The notes under the pieces: generated by a model | Seen by the model: the letters and a program-made list of their open reading frames with translations, nothing else | What the model was told of the DNA's origin: nothing | The model's database searches: none | Program-made: the position numbers and the translations under genes | In this document: positions 24,922 to 31,974 of the stretch, piece after piece | Position numbering within the stretch: the first letter of the stretch is position 1 | Layout: each line of letters opens with the position of its first letter | Assembly (NCBI RefSeq): GCF_003054045.1 | Contig: NZ_QBKH01000012.1 | Location: forward strand, 25,161 to 89,160 | From: Sphingobacterium faecium | GTDB taxonomy: Bacteria > Bacteroidota > Bacteroidia > Sphingobacteriales > Sphingobacteriaceae | Length of the DNA: 64,000 nucleotides | Reading direction: 5' to 3'

Positions 24922-25794
24922 CTATGAACTGATACCATTTTGATACTCATGTAAAAAATCACTTGTTGTAAGTCCAGTCTGTTTTTTAAAGAAACGCATT
25001 AAATGGTTGGGTTCTGAAAAATTAAGCTGATAGGCAATCTCTGCAACGGTAAGATTGGAATGAATTAGGTAATCTTTGATTTCTATCAATAAACGTTGCT
25101 TCAGCAAATGAGTCGCTGTAACATTAAATTGATTTTTAACCGCTTTATTAAGAGCAATCCGATTAATATGAAGAAGTTCGGTATAATCACTTATACGTTG
25201 CTTTTCTTTGATGTGAATTTCTATTAATTGCTTAAACGCAAAAGCATCATTTTGCTCATTTTTTTCTGCTGCCAAATGATTTATTTGACTATATTCTCGG
25301 TTTAGTTTTTGAAGCAGATAATAAATCAATGAACGGATAATATGTACACTGTCAATTCTAGTCCTTACCAATTCTGATTTTATTTCAGCAAGAAGAGAGA
25401 AATACCTTTCCATAAGTGCATCATCGATCTGCATATTCAGGGGACATTCCAACTGATAAAAGTATAATAAACGATAGGCAAATAACTTGTCTGAAAAAAA
25501 ATCATTCAAAAAGTCCTCTTGAAAAACTAAAATTACAAAATCTAAACCTTCTGGATTTAGGTTCCATTCCCGTTTTTGAAAAGGAGACAGAAATATAATA
25601 CTGTTGTCGCTGATCTCTATTTTATGATGATTCAAAATAACATGACCACTTCCCTTTTTAATAAAAGCGATTTCAAGATAATCGGTGTCGTATATTCCAC
25701 TATTAAGATAGCTTTCTTTAACTTCATCTGAAGGCAAAACATTAATGAGAAAATCAACGCCACATTCTGTTTTATGAAATTTTACGGTTCTCAA
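24922..25794 (-). CDS. AraC family transcriptional regulator
   Basis: The 290-aa protein has an N-terminal cupin-like domain (H-V-I-L-N-H-H-K-I, I-I-F-L-S-P-F-Q-K-R) and a C-terminal AraC domain with I-N-R-I-A-L-N-K-A-V-K, V-A-E-I-A-Y-Q-L-N-F-S-E-P-N-H-L-M-R-F-F-K-K and T-S-D-F-L. A TACATTTG -7 box lies 16 bp before the start (25811-25818). The next upstream gene on the same strand is the MBL hydrolase, which has its own terminator, so this is a separate unit. Confidence 0.92.
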   Translation of the reverse strand: MRTVKFHKTECGVDFLINVLPSDEVKESYLNSGIYDTDYLEIAFIKKGSGHVILNHHKIEISDNSIIFLSPFQKREWNLNPEGLDFVILVFQEDFLNDFFSDKLFAYRLLYFYQLECPLNMQIDDALMERYFSLLAEIKSELVRTRIDSVHIIRSLIYYLLQKLNREYSQINHLAAEKNEQNDAFAFKQLIEIHIKEKQRISDYTELLHINRIALNKAVKNQFNVTATHLLKQRLLIEIKDYLIHSNLTVAEIAYQLNFSEPNHLMRFFKKQTGLTTSDFLHEYQNGISS

Positions 25795-25810
25795 TTTATT
25801 TTCTTTTAAA

Positions 25811-25818
25811 CAAATGTA
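25811..25818 (-). promoter_or_regulatory. -7 box of the AraC gene
   Basis: TACATTTG on the minus strand matches TAnnTTTG. No TTG was found at the standard 19-20 base spacing, so the promoter may be activator-dependent. Confidence 0.45.
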
Positions 25819-25928
25819 CTAAAAGTTCTTTTCCAATTTTTTTCACACATTGCAGAATTGACAACATGGTATAATGTAGTGTAAAAAAAGACCGGTGAAG
25901 AACACCTTTAAAAAAAATATATTTAAAC

Positions 25929-25958
25929 CCCAAACCCACATTATTGAGTGGGTTTGGG
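25929..25958 (-). terminator. Terminator of the MBL hydrolase gene
   Basis: Perfect 11-bp arms CCCAAACCCAC and GTGGGTTTGGG with an 8-base loop, followed on the minus strand by a T-rich run, 54 bp after the MBL stop. Confidence 0.85.
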
Positions 25959-26011
25959 CTTTACGCCTTTTGATAAGACTCTGATTCTTTTTTAACAAAA
26001 TGCTATGTCAC

Positions 26012-26851
26012 CTAAAGTGACAACGTAATAACTTCTGTATCTTGAGGGACTATCAATTTATCCTTGCCGATCTTCAACTCGGAAGCTTTCTGAATTAAAG
26101 AACTTCTTGTTGTACGGCAATGGTCCAATGCGTCCATGTGTACTGCAATAACTTTTGCATGACCACTTTCACGGATGAGAGCCATTGTCTGTTCTTCGTT
26201 CATAATAATCGGAACATTTTCAAATCCTTTTATAAGTGCTCCTCCGGAATTAACAACGATGTAATCTGGCTTATATTTTTTAATATTTTGCTTGATATCA
26301 TCTGTCCAGATTGCATCTCCGACAATATATACCGTAGGTTGGTTTTTAGCTTCTAGTATAAATCCAGAAGTCTTGCCCATCATCTTCAATACCTCACCAC
26401 TTCCGTGTTGGCCTTCTAGACGATGGATGTTAATCCCATTCCATAGTTTAGTGTCATTGAGAACGGTTGCATTACTAAAACCTTCCTTTTCAAAGAAATC
26501 TTTATCCGCAGGTTGGATCATCAATTCAATCGATTTGTTAAGGGTTTTACTCGCCACTTTATCAAAATGATCTTCATGGCTGTGGGAAACAAGCACTAAA
26601 TTAACATCTTTAACAATCTTCTCAACTGGCATTTTCAGCTCAATCGTTGGATTGCGCTGGATTCCCGCCCAAGAATCGATAGCTCCTTTTGGAGATAACA
26701 TCGGATCAACAAGAATTCTCTGCCCACCATACTCTATAAGTAAAGTGGCATTTCTAACTAACTGAATTGTTGGCTTCGTGCCTACGTTGGATTGTCCAAA
26801 CACTATTGCGGCTAATAACGTAAACGTAACTGCCAGAAATATTTTTTTCAT
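26012..26851 (-). CDS. Secreted MBL-fold metal-dependent hydrolase
   Basis: The 279-aa exported protein (signal ending V-F-G-Q) is of the UlaG/MBL-fold type. The metal-binding H-S-H-E-D-H motif is at 90-95; additional ligands appear in V-G-D-A-I-W-T-D and A-V-H-M-D-A-L-D-H. The substrate is not predictable. A decayed relative of the C-terminal part occurs at 34386-34575 on the same strand. It stands as a single-gene unit with a clear terminator. Confidence 0.9.
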   Translation of the reverse strand: MKKIFLAVTFTLLAAIVFGQSNVGTKPTIQLVRNATLLIEYGGQRILVDPMLSPKGAIDSWAGIQRNPTIELKMPVEKIVKDVNLVLVSHSHEDHFDKVASKTLNKSIELMIQPADKDFFEKEGFSNATVLNDTKLWNGINIHRLEGQHGSGEVLKMMGKTSGFILEAKNQPTVYIVGDAIWTDDIKQNIKKYKPDYIVVNSGGALIKGFENVPIIMNEEQTMALIRESGHAKVIAVHMDALDHCRTTRSSLIQKASELKIGKDKLIVPQDTEVITLSL

Positions 26852-27096
26852 ATTTTCTTTCTTTATTATTATTTAAGACACCACACTAATTGACTTGTTC
26901 GTGTAGTAATGTTATTACAAAAGTCACTATATTATATTATTGATCTGCTACCATAATCTCACTGGTTACTACCATTTTGATACCGTTCTCTTTACTGTAT
27001 TTTTTATAACTTCAATTTTCAAAAAGATTTCAGCAAAAATAACCCACTCTATAGATTTCATTTTTCTAGATGGCATTACGCTAAAACTAATGATTG

Positions 27097-28218
27097 CTAC
27101 AGACTCAGATTGGGCATATGGTATGCATCTGCTATCAGTTTTGCAGAATGCAGTATCCCTTCGAGAGAATGACCTAAATTGGCTATCATCAATTCATCTG
27201 CCCCTGAAATCTGCTGAAAGTAATTTAGCTTACTTACGACCTGGTCTGCAGTTCCATAGATCATTTTATGGTTCCAACCGTCCAATATATACCTTTCGGA
27301 ATCACTGTACTTATAATTTTTTAATTCTTGCGGAGATGGAATTATATATGATTGCCTGTTCATCATTCGGAGCATACTATGTGATAGCGAATATGACTGT
27401 GATTTGGCCTCTTCTTCATTGTCTGCTGCATAAACTGAAAAGCAAGCAATGGTGTAAGGACTGTCAAGTACTTTTGAAGGTCTGAAGTACTTTCTATAAA
27501 GTTCAAATGCGGCCAACATGTTTTCAGGTGCCAATTGCGCAGCAAAGGCAAATGGTAGTCCTAACTTCCCTGCCAATTGCGCAGAATAACCACTAGATCC
27601 CAATAACCAAACTAATGGACTTTCAAAAGATCGTGCAATACCGTTTTCAAGATCTTGACCGGGCCCAGGAACTGCAAATACCTTGCCTTTGTAAGGATGT
27701 CCTACAGGAAAATCGTCTTCAAGAAAATGGAGTAACTCCGTCAACTGTTCTGGAAAATTTTCAGCTCCGATCTGCTCACGACGGAGTGCTGAGGCTGTAA
27801 GCTCATTGGTCCCCGGTGCACGTCCTATTCCAAGATCGATACGCCCTGGAGCCATCGCCTCCAGCATACCAAATTGCTCGGCAACGACCAAAGGCGGAAA
27901 GTTTGGTAGCATCATGCCACCAGATCCTAATCTTATTTGTTGTGTTTCGCCGATCAGTCGGGAGAGCAACATCGCGGGTGAAGAGGTAGAAACAGCGGGC
28001 ATGCCGTGGTGCTCAGCTACCCAATAGCGGGCAAAGCCCCGTTTATCTGCAAGTTTAGCAAGCTGAATACTGTTATTAATTGCTTCCATACTTGAATAAC
28101 CTTTTCCCGTTGTAGCCACATCAAGGATGGACAAGGGCACCGGAGCGCTTCCTTGCTTTTTAACCGAATGAAAAGAAACGGGTATATTATTGGGATTGTC
28201 TTTATTTTTATTTTTCAT
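27097..28218 (-). CDS. LLM class flavin-dependent oxidoreductase
   Basis: The 373-aa member of the luciferase-like monooxygenase superfamily has P-L-S-I-L-D near the start, R-Y-W-V-A-E-H-H-G-M-P, I-R-L-G-S-G-G-M-M-L-P-N and G-R-I-D-L-G-I-G-R-A-P-G, the usual flavin/substrate strands of the MsnO8-like group. Substrate unknown. It is divergent from a TetR gene across 194 bp; its TAATTTTG -7-like box is at 28250-28243. The TetR operator lies at the far end of the gap, so control by that TetR is possible but not shown. Confidence 0.92.
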   Translation of the reverse strand: MKNKNKDNPNNIPVSFHSVKKQGSAPVPLSILDVATTGKGYSSMEAINNSIQLAKLADKRGFARYWVAEHHGMPAVSTSSPAMLLSRLIGETQQIRLGSGGMMLPNFPPLVVAEQFGMLEAMAPGRIDLGIGRAPGTNELTASALRREQIGAENFPEQLTELLHFLEDDFPVGHPYKGKVFAVPGPGQDLENGIARSFESPLVWLLGSSGYSAQLAGKLGLPFAFAAQLAPENMLAAFELYRKYFRPSKVLDSPYTIACFSVYAADNEEEAKSQSYSLSHSMLRMMNRQSYIIPSPQELKNYKYSDSERYILDGWNHKMIYGTADQVVSKLNYFQQISGADELMIANLGHSLEGILHSAKLIADAYHMPNLSL

Positions 28219-28393
28219 AAACTATTAATTTAGAATATGATGCAAAATTACAAACAGAAAAAAAGCATAGGGTACCAAAAATAATCTGAATACTATCTTT
28301 TTGATAACTGAAAATAAAGAGGCAACCTTGTCAGTAGCCAACAGCCTTCACCACAACTTGTCAAACCAATAAAGAATTACGTTCTTTGTATTC

Positions 28394-28407
28394 ATACTAA
28401 TTAGTAT
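28394..28407. promoter_or_regulatory. TetR operator, site 1
   Basis: Perfect palindrome ATACTA-AT-TAGTAT, 5 bp before the TetR start codon. It shares ATACTA-N2-TAGTAT with site 2 upstream of the downstream operon. Confidence 0.75.
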
Positions 28408-28412
28408 TTTTT

Positions 28413-29003
28413 ATGAAAAAGTCATCAGCAACTCGGCATACAATTCTTGAAAAAGCATTTGAAATTATCTATACCAAAGGTTATCAAACGACAAGTATTG
28501 ATGAAATTATTGCGACAACAAAAGTTACAAAAGGAGCATTTTACTATCATTTTAAGACCAAAGATGAAATGGGTTTGGCTATAATTAATGAAATTTTAAA
28601 ACCAACAATGCAAAATGATTTCATTAAACCTTTACAAAATGCAAAAAATCCTACTCAGGAAATTTATGATATGACAAAAGCGCTACTTCTGGAAAATCCT
28701 CTTTTGAAGTTAGAATATGGATGTCCCGCAGGAAATTTAACACAGGAAATGACACCTTGGAATGCAGCTTTTGGAAAGGCACTATCTGAGCTGATTCTAG
28801 AATGGCAGCAAACAATTGAAAATAGTATAAAAAGTGCCAAAGAAAATGGAACCATAAGGGAAAATGTGGATCCGCAGCAAGTCGCGTATTTTATTATGTC
28901 AGGGTATTGGGGAATTAGAAATTTCGGAAAAGTGTATAACAGTACAGCATGCTATCACTCCTATTTAAAAGAACTGAAAATTTACCTAAACAATTTAGCT
29001 TAA
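28413..29003 (+). CDS. TetR/AcrR family repressor
   Basis: The 196-aa protein has the TetR helix-turn-helix at residues 7-50 (I-L-E-K-A-F-E-I-I-Y, T-T-S-I-D-E-I-I-A-T-T-K-V-T-K-G-A-F-Y-Y-H-F-K-T-K) and an all-helical ligand domain with Y-G-C-P-A-G-N-L in the middle, as in many TetR proteins of the YcdC/TetR_C group. An operator overlaps its promoter region and another lies before the next operon, so it probably represses both. The ligand is unknown. Confidence 0.93.
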   Translation: MKKSSATRHTILEKAFEIIYTKGYQTTSIDEIIATTKVTKGAFYYHFKTKDEMGLAIINEILKPTMQNDFIKPLQNAKNPTQEIYDMTKALLLENPLLKLEYGCPAGNLTQEMTPWNAAFGKALSELILEWQQTIENSIKSAKENGTIRENVDPQQVAYFIMSGYWGIRNFGKVYNSTACYHSYLKELKIYLNNLA

Positions 29004-29017
29004 ATATTCTTTAATAA

Positions 29018-29039
29018 AAACATACTACTTAGTATGTTT
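29018..29039. promoter_or_regulatory. TetR operator, site 2
   Basis: Perfect 22-bp palindrome with 10-bp arms (AAACATACTA and TAGTATGTTT around CT), 15 bp after the TetR stop and 34 bp before the next start codon. It contains the same ATACTA-N2-TAGTAT core as site 1. Confidence 0.8.
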
Positions 29040-29072
29040 TTATTATATTTACATCGACAAACAAAATTTGCG

Positions 29073-29531
29073 ATGTATCAAACACTTACTTTTTATCATT
29101 CCTTAATACGCTGGCTAGTGCTAGCAAGTATAGTTTATGCTATTTATCGGGCATATAAAGGTTATTCTTCTAACGCTGTATTCTCCAAAAGAGACAATGC
29201 TACACGTCATTGGACAGCAACAATTGCACACATTCAGCTTCTAGTTGGAATTGTATTGTACACTCAAAGCCCCATCATCAAATACTTCTGGAATAATTTT
29301 AATGAGGCCATTGAAAATTTTGATCTTGCCTTTTTTGGTCTACTTCACCTAATTTTAATGTTAATAGCGATCATTTTAATTACCATTGGTTCTGCTAAAG
29401 CAAAAAGAAAAACAACCGACAAAGAAAAATTCAAAACAATGTTGATTTGGTTTTCAATTTCACTCATCATTATTTTCATAGCCATTCCTTGGCCGTTTTC
29501 ACCATTTGCTACCAGACCTTATTTTAGATAG
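29073..29531 (+). CDS. Four-helix membrane protein, cytochrome b-like
   Basis: The 152-aa protein (start at the ATG of M-Y-Q-T-L, because the longer frame begins inside the operator) has four hydrophobic helices: L-I-R-W-L-V-L-A, A-T-I-A-H-I-Q-L-L-V-G, F-F-G-L-L-H-L-I-L-M-L and I-W-F-S-I-S-L-I-I-I-F. A histidine occurs in or near each of the first three (F-Y-H-S, A-H-I-Q, L-L-H-L), a pattern that could hold heme; this is inference. First gene of a TetR-controlled four-gene operon. Confidence 0.75.
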   Translation: MYQTLTFYHSLIRWLVLASIVYAIYRAYKGYSSNAVFSKRDNATRHWTATIAHIQLLVGIVLYTQSPIIKYFWNNFNEAIENFDLAFFGLLHLILMLIAIILITIGSAKAKRKTTDKEKFKTMLIWFSISLIIIFIAIPWPFSPFATRPYFR

Positions 29532-29532
29532 T

Positions 29533-29835
29533 ATGATAAATTTATTCAAAACAAAAATCGGAAGATTGCGCATTATTGGGTTTCTTGAAGGCGTATCATT
29601 ATTAGTGCTCATTTTCGTAGCTGTACCTCTGAAACATTATTTTCACAATCCTAGTTTAAGCGAAATATTAGGACCGATTCATGGAGCAATTTTTTTACTT
29701 TTCCTGTTTAATACGTTAAGTGTTGCTGTAGAGCAGAATTGGAAATTTAAAACGACAACTTGGAAAGTTATTTTGGCCTGCATTATTCCATTCGGAACAT
29801 TTTACATTGACCATAAAATATTAAGCAAACTATGA
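29533..29835 (+). CDS. DUF3817 family membrane protein
   Basis: The 100-aa protein has three hydrophobic helices: G-R-L-R-I-I-G-F-L-E-G-V-S-L-L, P-I-H-G-A-I-F-L-L-F-L, and V-I-L-A-C-I-I-P-F-G-T-F-Y-I-D. The R-I-x-G-F-x-E-G and P-x-H-G motifs mark the DUF3817/YdzA-type family of unknown function. It starts 1 bp after the preceding stop and overlaps the next gene by 4 bp, so translation is coupled. Confidence 0.85.
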   Translation: MINLFKTKIGRLRIIGFLEGVSLLVLIFVAVPLKHYFHNPSLSEILGPIHGAIFLLFLFNTLSVAVEQNWKFKTTTWKVILACIIPFGTFYIDHKILSKL

Positions 29836-30200
29836 AGACGATATATATTATTGGTGCTATAGTTATATTGATTTACATCTCGTATCGAACCTATCGTTTC
29901 GCAACACTTGATAATGGGCTCGCTCATAAAATAGAGAATGGAGCGGTAATTTTAGATGTTCGAACCGAAAAAGAATATAATATGGGACATATTGATGGTT
30001 CAATAAATATTTCACTAGGCACTATTAATGAGAGATACATTGAACTGGATAAGAGCAAAACATACATTACAACCTGTTCTCACGGTTTAAGGAGTGTGAA
30101 AGTGGAAAACATTTTAAAAGACAAAGGTTTTAAAAATGTTTTTAATGGGGGTGCTTGGTCTGACCTTGAAAAAATAGTAATCAAACTAAAAGATAATTGA
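29832..30200 (+). CDS. Membrane-anchored rhodanese-like protein
   Basis: The 122-aa protein has an N-terminal hydrophobic anchor (residues 3-18) and a single rhodanese domain: I-L-D-V-R-T-E-K-E-Y-N-M-G-H-I-D-G-S-I-N, active-site Cys82 in T-T-C-S-H-G-L-R-S, and N-V-F-N-G-G-A-W-S-D-L. Rhodaneses carry sulfane sulfur as a Cys persulfide. The loop S-H-G-L-R is slightly different from the common S-G-x-R form. Position in the operon suggests sulfur or thiol stress handling. Confidence 0.92.
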   Translation: MKTIYIIGAIVILIYISYRTYRFATLDNGLAHKIENGAVILDVRTEKEYNMGHIDGSINISLGTINERYIELDKSKTYITTCSHGLRSVKVENILKDKGFKNVFNGGAWSDLEKIVIKLKDN

Positions 30201-30448
30201 TGATTTCAGTGTTTAAAACAAGTGTGATAAGTATAAGAGAAATAGAGACACTAAAACCGTTTCTTGACACACATCTCGGAATTTCAAAGTGGAATTTTGA
30301 CCTTGAAGACTGCGACAATATTTTGCGTATTGACAGTATAAACGAAATTACTGAACGTACAATTAAAATTTTGAGCGACTATGGTTTTGACTGCCAAGAA
30401 CTTGAAGGCTCACCTGTAGGTGATACAGTCAAAAGTAGCCTGTCATAA
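30200..30448 (+). CDS. Small ferredoxin-fold (HMA-like) protein without CxxC
   Basis: The 82-aa cytoplasmic protein has a beta-alpha-beta-beta-alpha-beta pattern like heavy-metal-associated domains (F-K-T-S-V-I-S-I-R-E-I-E-T-L-K-P-F-L, W-N-F-D-L-E-D-C-D-N-I-L-R-I-D). It lacks the CxxC pair of CopZ-like proteins. The start ATG shares its A with the TGA stop of the rhodanese gene. Last gene of the TetR-linked operon; function unknown. Confidence 0.75.
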   Translation: MISVFKTSVISIREIETLKPFLDTHLGISKWNFDLEDCDNILRIDSINEITERTIKILSDYGFDCQELEGSPVGDTVKSSLS

Positions 30449-30495
30449 AACTTCAAATTTTCACAACTCTTTCTCTACTTCCATTAAGAGTAACT

Positions 30496-30533
30496 AGCAA
30501 TACAGTACAAATCAAAATTTGTACTGTACTGCT
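30496..30533 (+). terminator. Terminator of the TetR-linked operon
   Basis: Seventeen-base arms (30496-30512 and 30517-30533) with one mismatch and a 4-base CAAA loop, followed by TTATTG, 47 bp after the last stop. Confidence 0.8.
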
Positions 30534-30547
30534 TTATTGACTAGAGA

Positions 30548-30847
30548 TTATCTGATATAATTTTTAGATTTGATTTTCAAAAACCTGCTTTTGAGGTATA
30601 CCAATCTGCGCAGATTTACCTTCCCAAAATTATACCATAGTACAAAAGACAGAATAGGCAATCTGAAAATAATCACCCAACCGAAGATCTTTTTAAGAGA
30701 CACCAAGATAGCTTGTTGCTCCATCTGCGAATATTTTTGTGAATTTAGCATTCCGAAAGTATTCATATCCAGGTATACTACAAGATCTACAATACTCTGC
30801 AACTGATAACGGTACAGCAGGTAACTGTATACAGGTGCAAATGCCAT
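30548..30847 (-). pseudogene. C-terminal fragment of a multi-helix transporter
   Basis: A 99-codon frame reading as the end of a membrane protein: S-Y-L-L-Y-R-Y-Q-L-Q-S-I-V-D-L-V-V-Y-L-D-M-N, a Q-A-I-L-V-S-L-K-K-I-F-G-W-V-I-I-F helix, and a basic tail. The pattern recalls the last helix of Bacteroidota MFS-type efflux proteins. No start region or other helices remain, and a signal-peptide fragment of another gene abuts it upstream. Most likely the remainder of a deleted efflux operon. Confidence 0.5.
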
Positions 30848-30849
30848 TA

Positions 30850-30960
30850 CAGAAAAAAGTTCTGATGACCTGCATACCGAACATGATCTGACTTAAAACC
30901 TTGGGCATTAACGCAAAAAGACAAAAGTAATAATGCGGTTTTGATAATATACTTCTCCAT
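30850..30960 (-). pseudogene. Orphan signal peptide fragment
   Basis: Thirty-six codons starting with a good signal peptide (hydrophobic T-A-L-L-L-L-S-F-C-V-N-A-Q-G), then about 13 mature residues before a stop. Immediately beyond the stop the transporter fragment begins. This looks like the 5' end of one exported-protein gene joined to the 3' end of another by deletion. Confidence 0.5.
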
Positions 30961-30995
30961 TTTTAATTTAGTGTAAAATGTATCTTTTATTACGC

Positions 30996-31670
30996 TTATA
31001 ATAACAAGAAACTTAAGAAGCCACCGATGCTGTTTTCATTGTGTTTCTCTGGACCGTAATAATCGATATTGGCACCCACACCAAAAGTTATTTCTCTATA
31101 ACTTAAACCAGCTCGAGCCATGAGGTAACTTCTTGTTTGCAAATTGATGACAGTACTGTATTCATACAAAGCCTGAATTCGCGAATAAAGGCGCCAATTA
31201 TCATTTATCTGTGGTTTATATTCAACTAAAAACATTCCTTCGACATTCGTGTCTTTAGAATAATCTATTCTAGAATTAGCCACAAACAACCAAGTTGGAT
31301 TAGCTACGGTATAGATTATACCTGCTATAGGTCGCATACCTTTCACTGGGGTTACGTGCAGACCGCCTGCTAGTTTGAAACCCTTTGCGATATCATAGGT
31401 CAGACTGGCTTGCGTCATGTAATCGTTGATCTGATTACTGTCCCATTCTCCCACGAGAGACGTTACACTAAAAAAGCCTAGCTTGGGAATAGTCTTAAAT
31501 TTTTTATCGATGATCATTTGAAGGGCCAATCCTCTGTTGCTACCCAAAATTTCTGTATTTATTGGTGGATTTATGACTGAAATTTGAGATTTTTCTTGTG
31601 CAATAGCATTTCCGATCATTACGGAAAACAGTGCTATAAAAACATACTTTATTTTTGTTACATCGTTCAT
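30996..31670 (-). CDS. Outer-membrane beta-barrel-like protein
   Basis: The 224-aa protein has a signal peptide ending G-N-A-I-A-Q-E and alternating amphipathic strands with many Y/W/F residues (G-F-K-L-A-G-G-L-H-V-T-P, N-W-R-L-Y-S-R-I-Q-A-L-Y-E-Y, S-Y-L-M-A-R-A-G-L-S-Y). It ends in F-L-S-F-L-L-L, all consistent with a small outer-membrane barrel. No family name can be given. It is divergent from the fucosidase gene and followed by remnants of other exported-protein genes. Confidence 0.75.
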   Translation of the reverse strand: MNDVTKIKYVFIALFSVMIGNAIAQEKSQISVINPPINTEILGSNRGLALQMIIDKKFKTIPKLGFFSVTSLVGEWDSNQINDYMTQASLTYDIAKGFKLAGGLHVTPVKGMRPIAGIIYTVANPTWLFVANSRIDYSKDTNVEGMFLVEYKPQINDNWRLYSRIQALYEYSTVINLQTRSYLMARAGLSYREITFGVGANIDYYGPEKHNENSIGGFLSFLLL

Positions 31671-31858
31671 TTTGTACTCTTGGCTTGTATGAAGTGTGAA
31701 AGAATTTTACCCCCAATATCAGGCTTAGTTCAATAAGAAATTAGTTCTTACTATGCTCCTTGGTAATGCAAATTTGAACTAATTTAAACTCTTAAACTAT
31801 AAATAATCAGGCAGAAAGTTTACAAAAACGTACCAATAATTCAAAATATTACTGAAGC

Positions 31859-31893
31859 AAATAAATAAATGTTATTTTAACACTTATTTATTT
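31859..31893. repeat. AT-rich inverted repeat in divergent promoter region
   Basis: Sixteen-base arms (31859-31874, 31878-31893) with one mismatch and a 3-base gap, about 80 bp before the fucosidase start. It could be an operator or a cruciform; no -7 box was recognised nearby. Confidence 0.45.
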
Positions 31894-31974
31894 ACTCACA
31901 TTACATGTATTAAAAAAAATAGATGTTATGGCCGTTAGTAAAAAGCAGTATAAAACCATTTAAATTATAGATCA

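Noticed and set aside
26940..27485. 181-aa plus-strand open frame
   Set aside because: It lies opposite the end of the LLM oxidoreductase gene, whose motifs are clear, and its own sequence has no family features.
30693..30908. 71-aa minus-strand frame, Cys-rich
   Set aside because: It crosses the junction between the two gene fragments in a third frame and matches neither.
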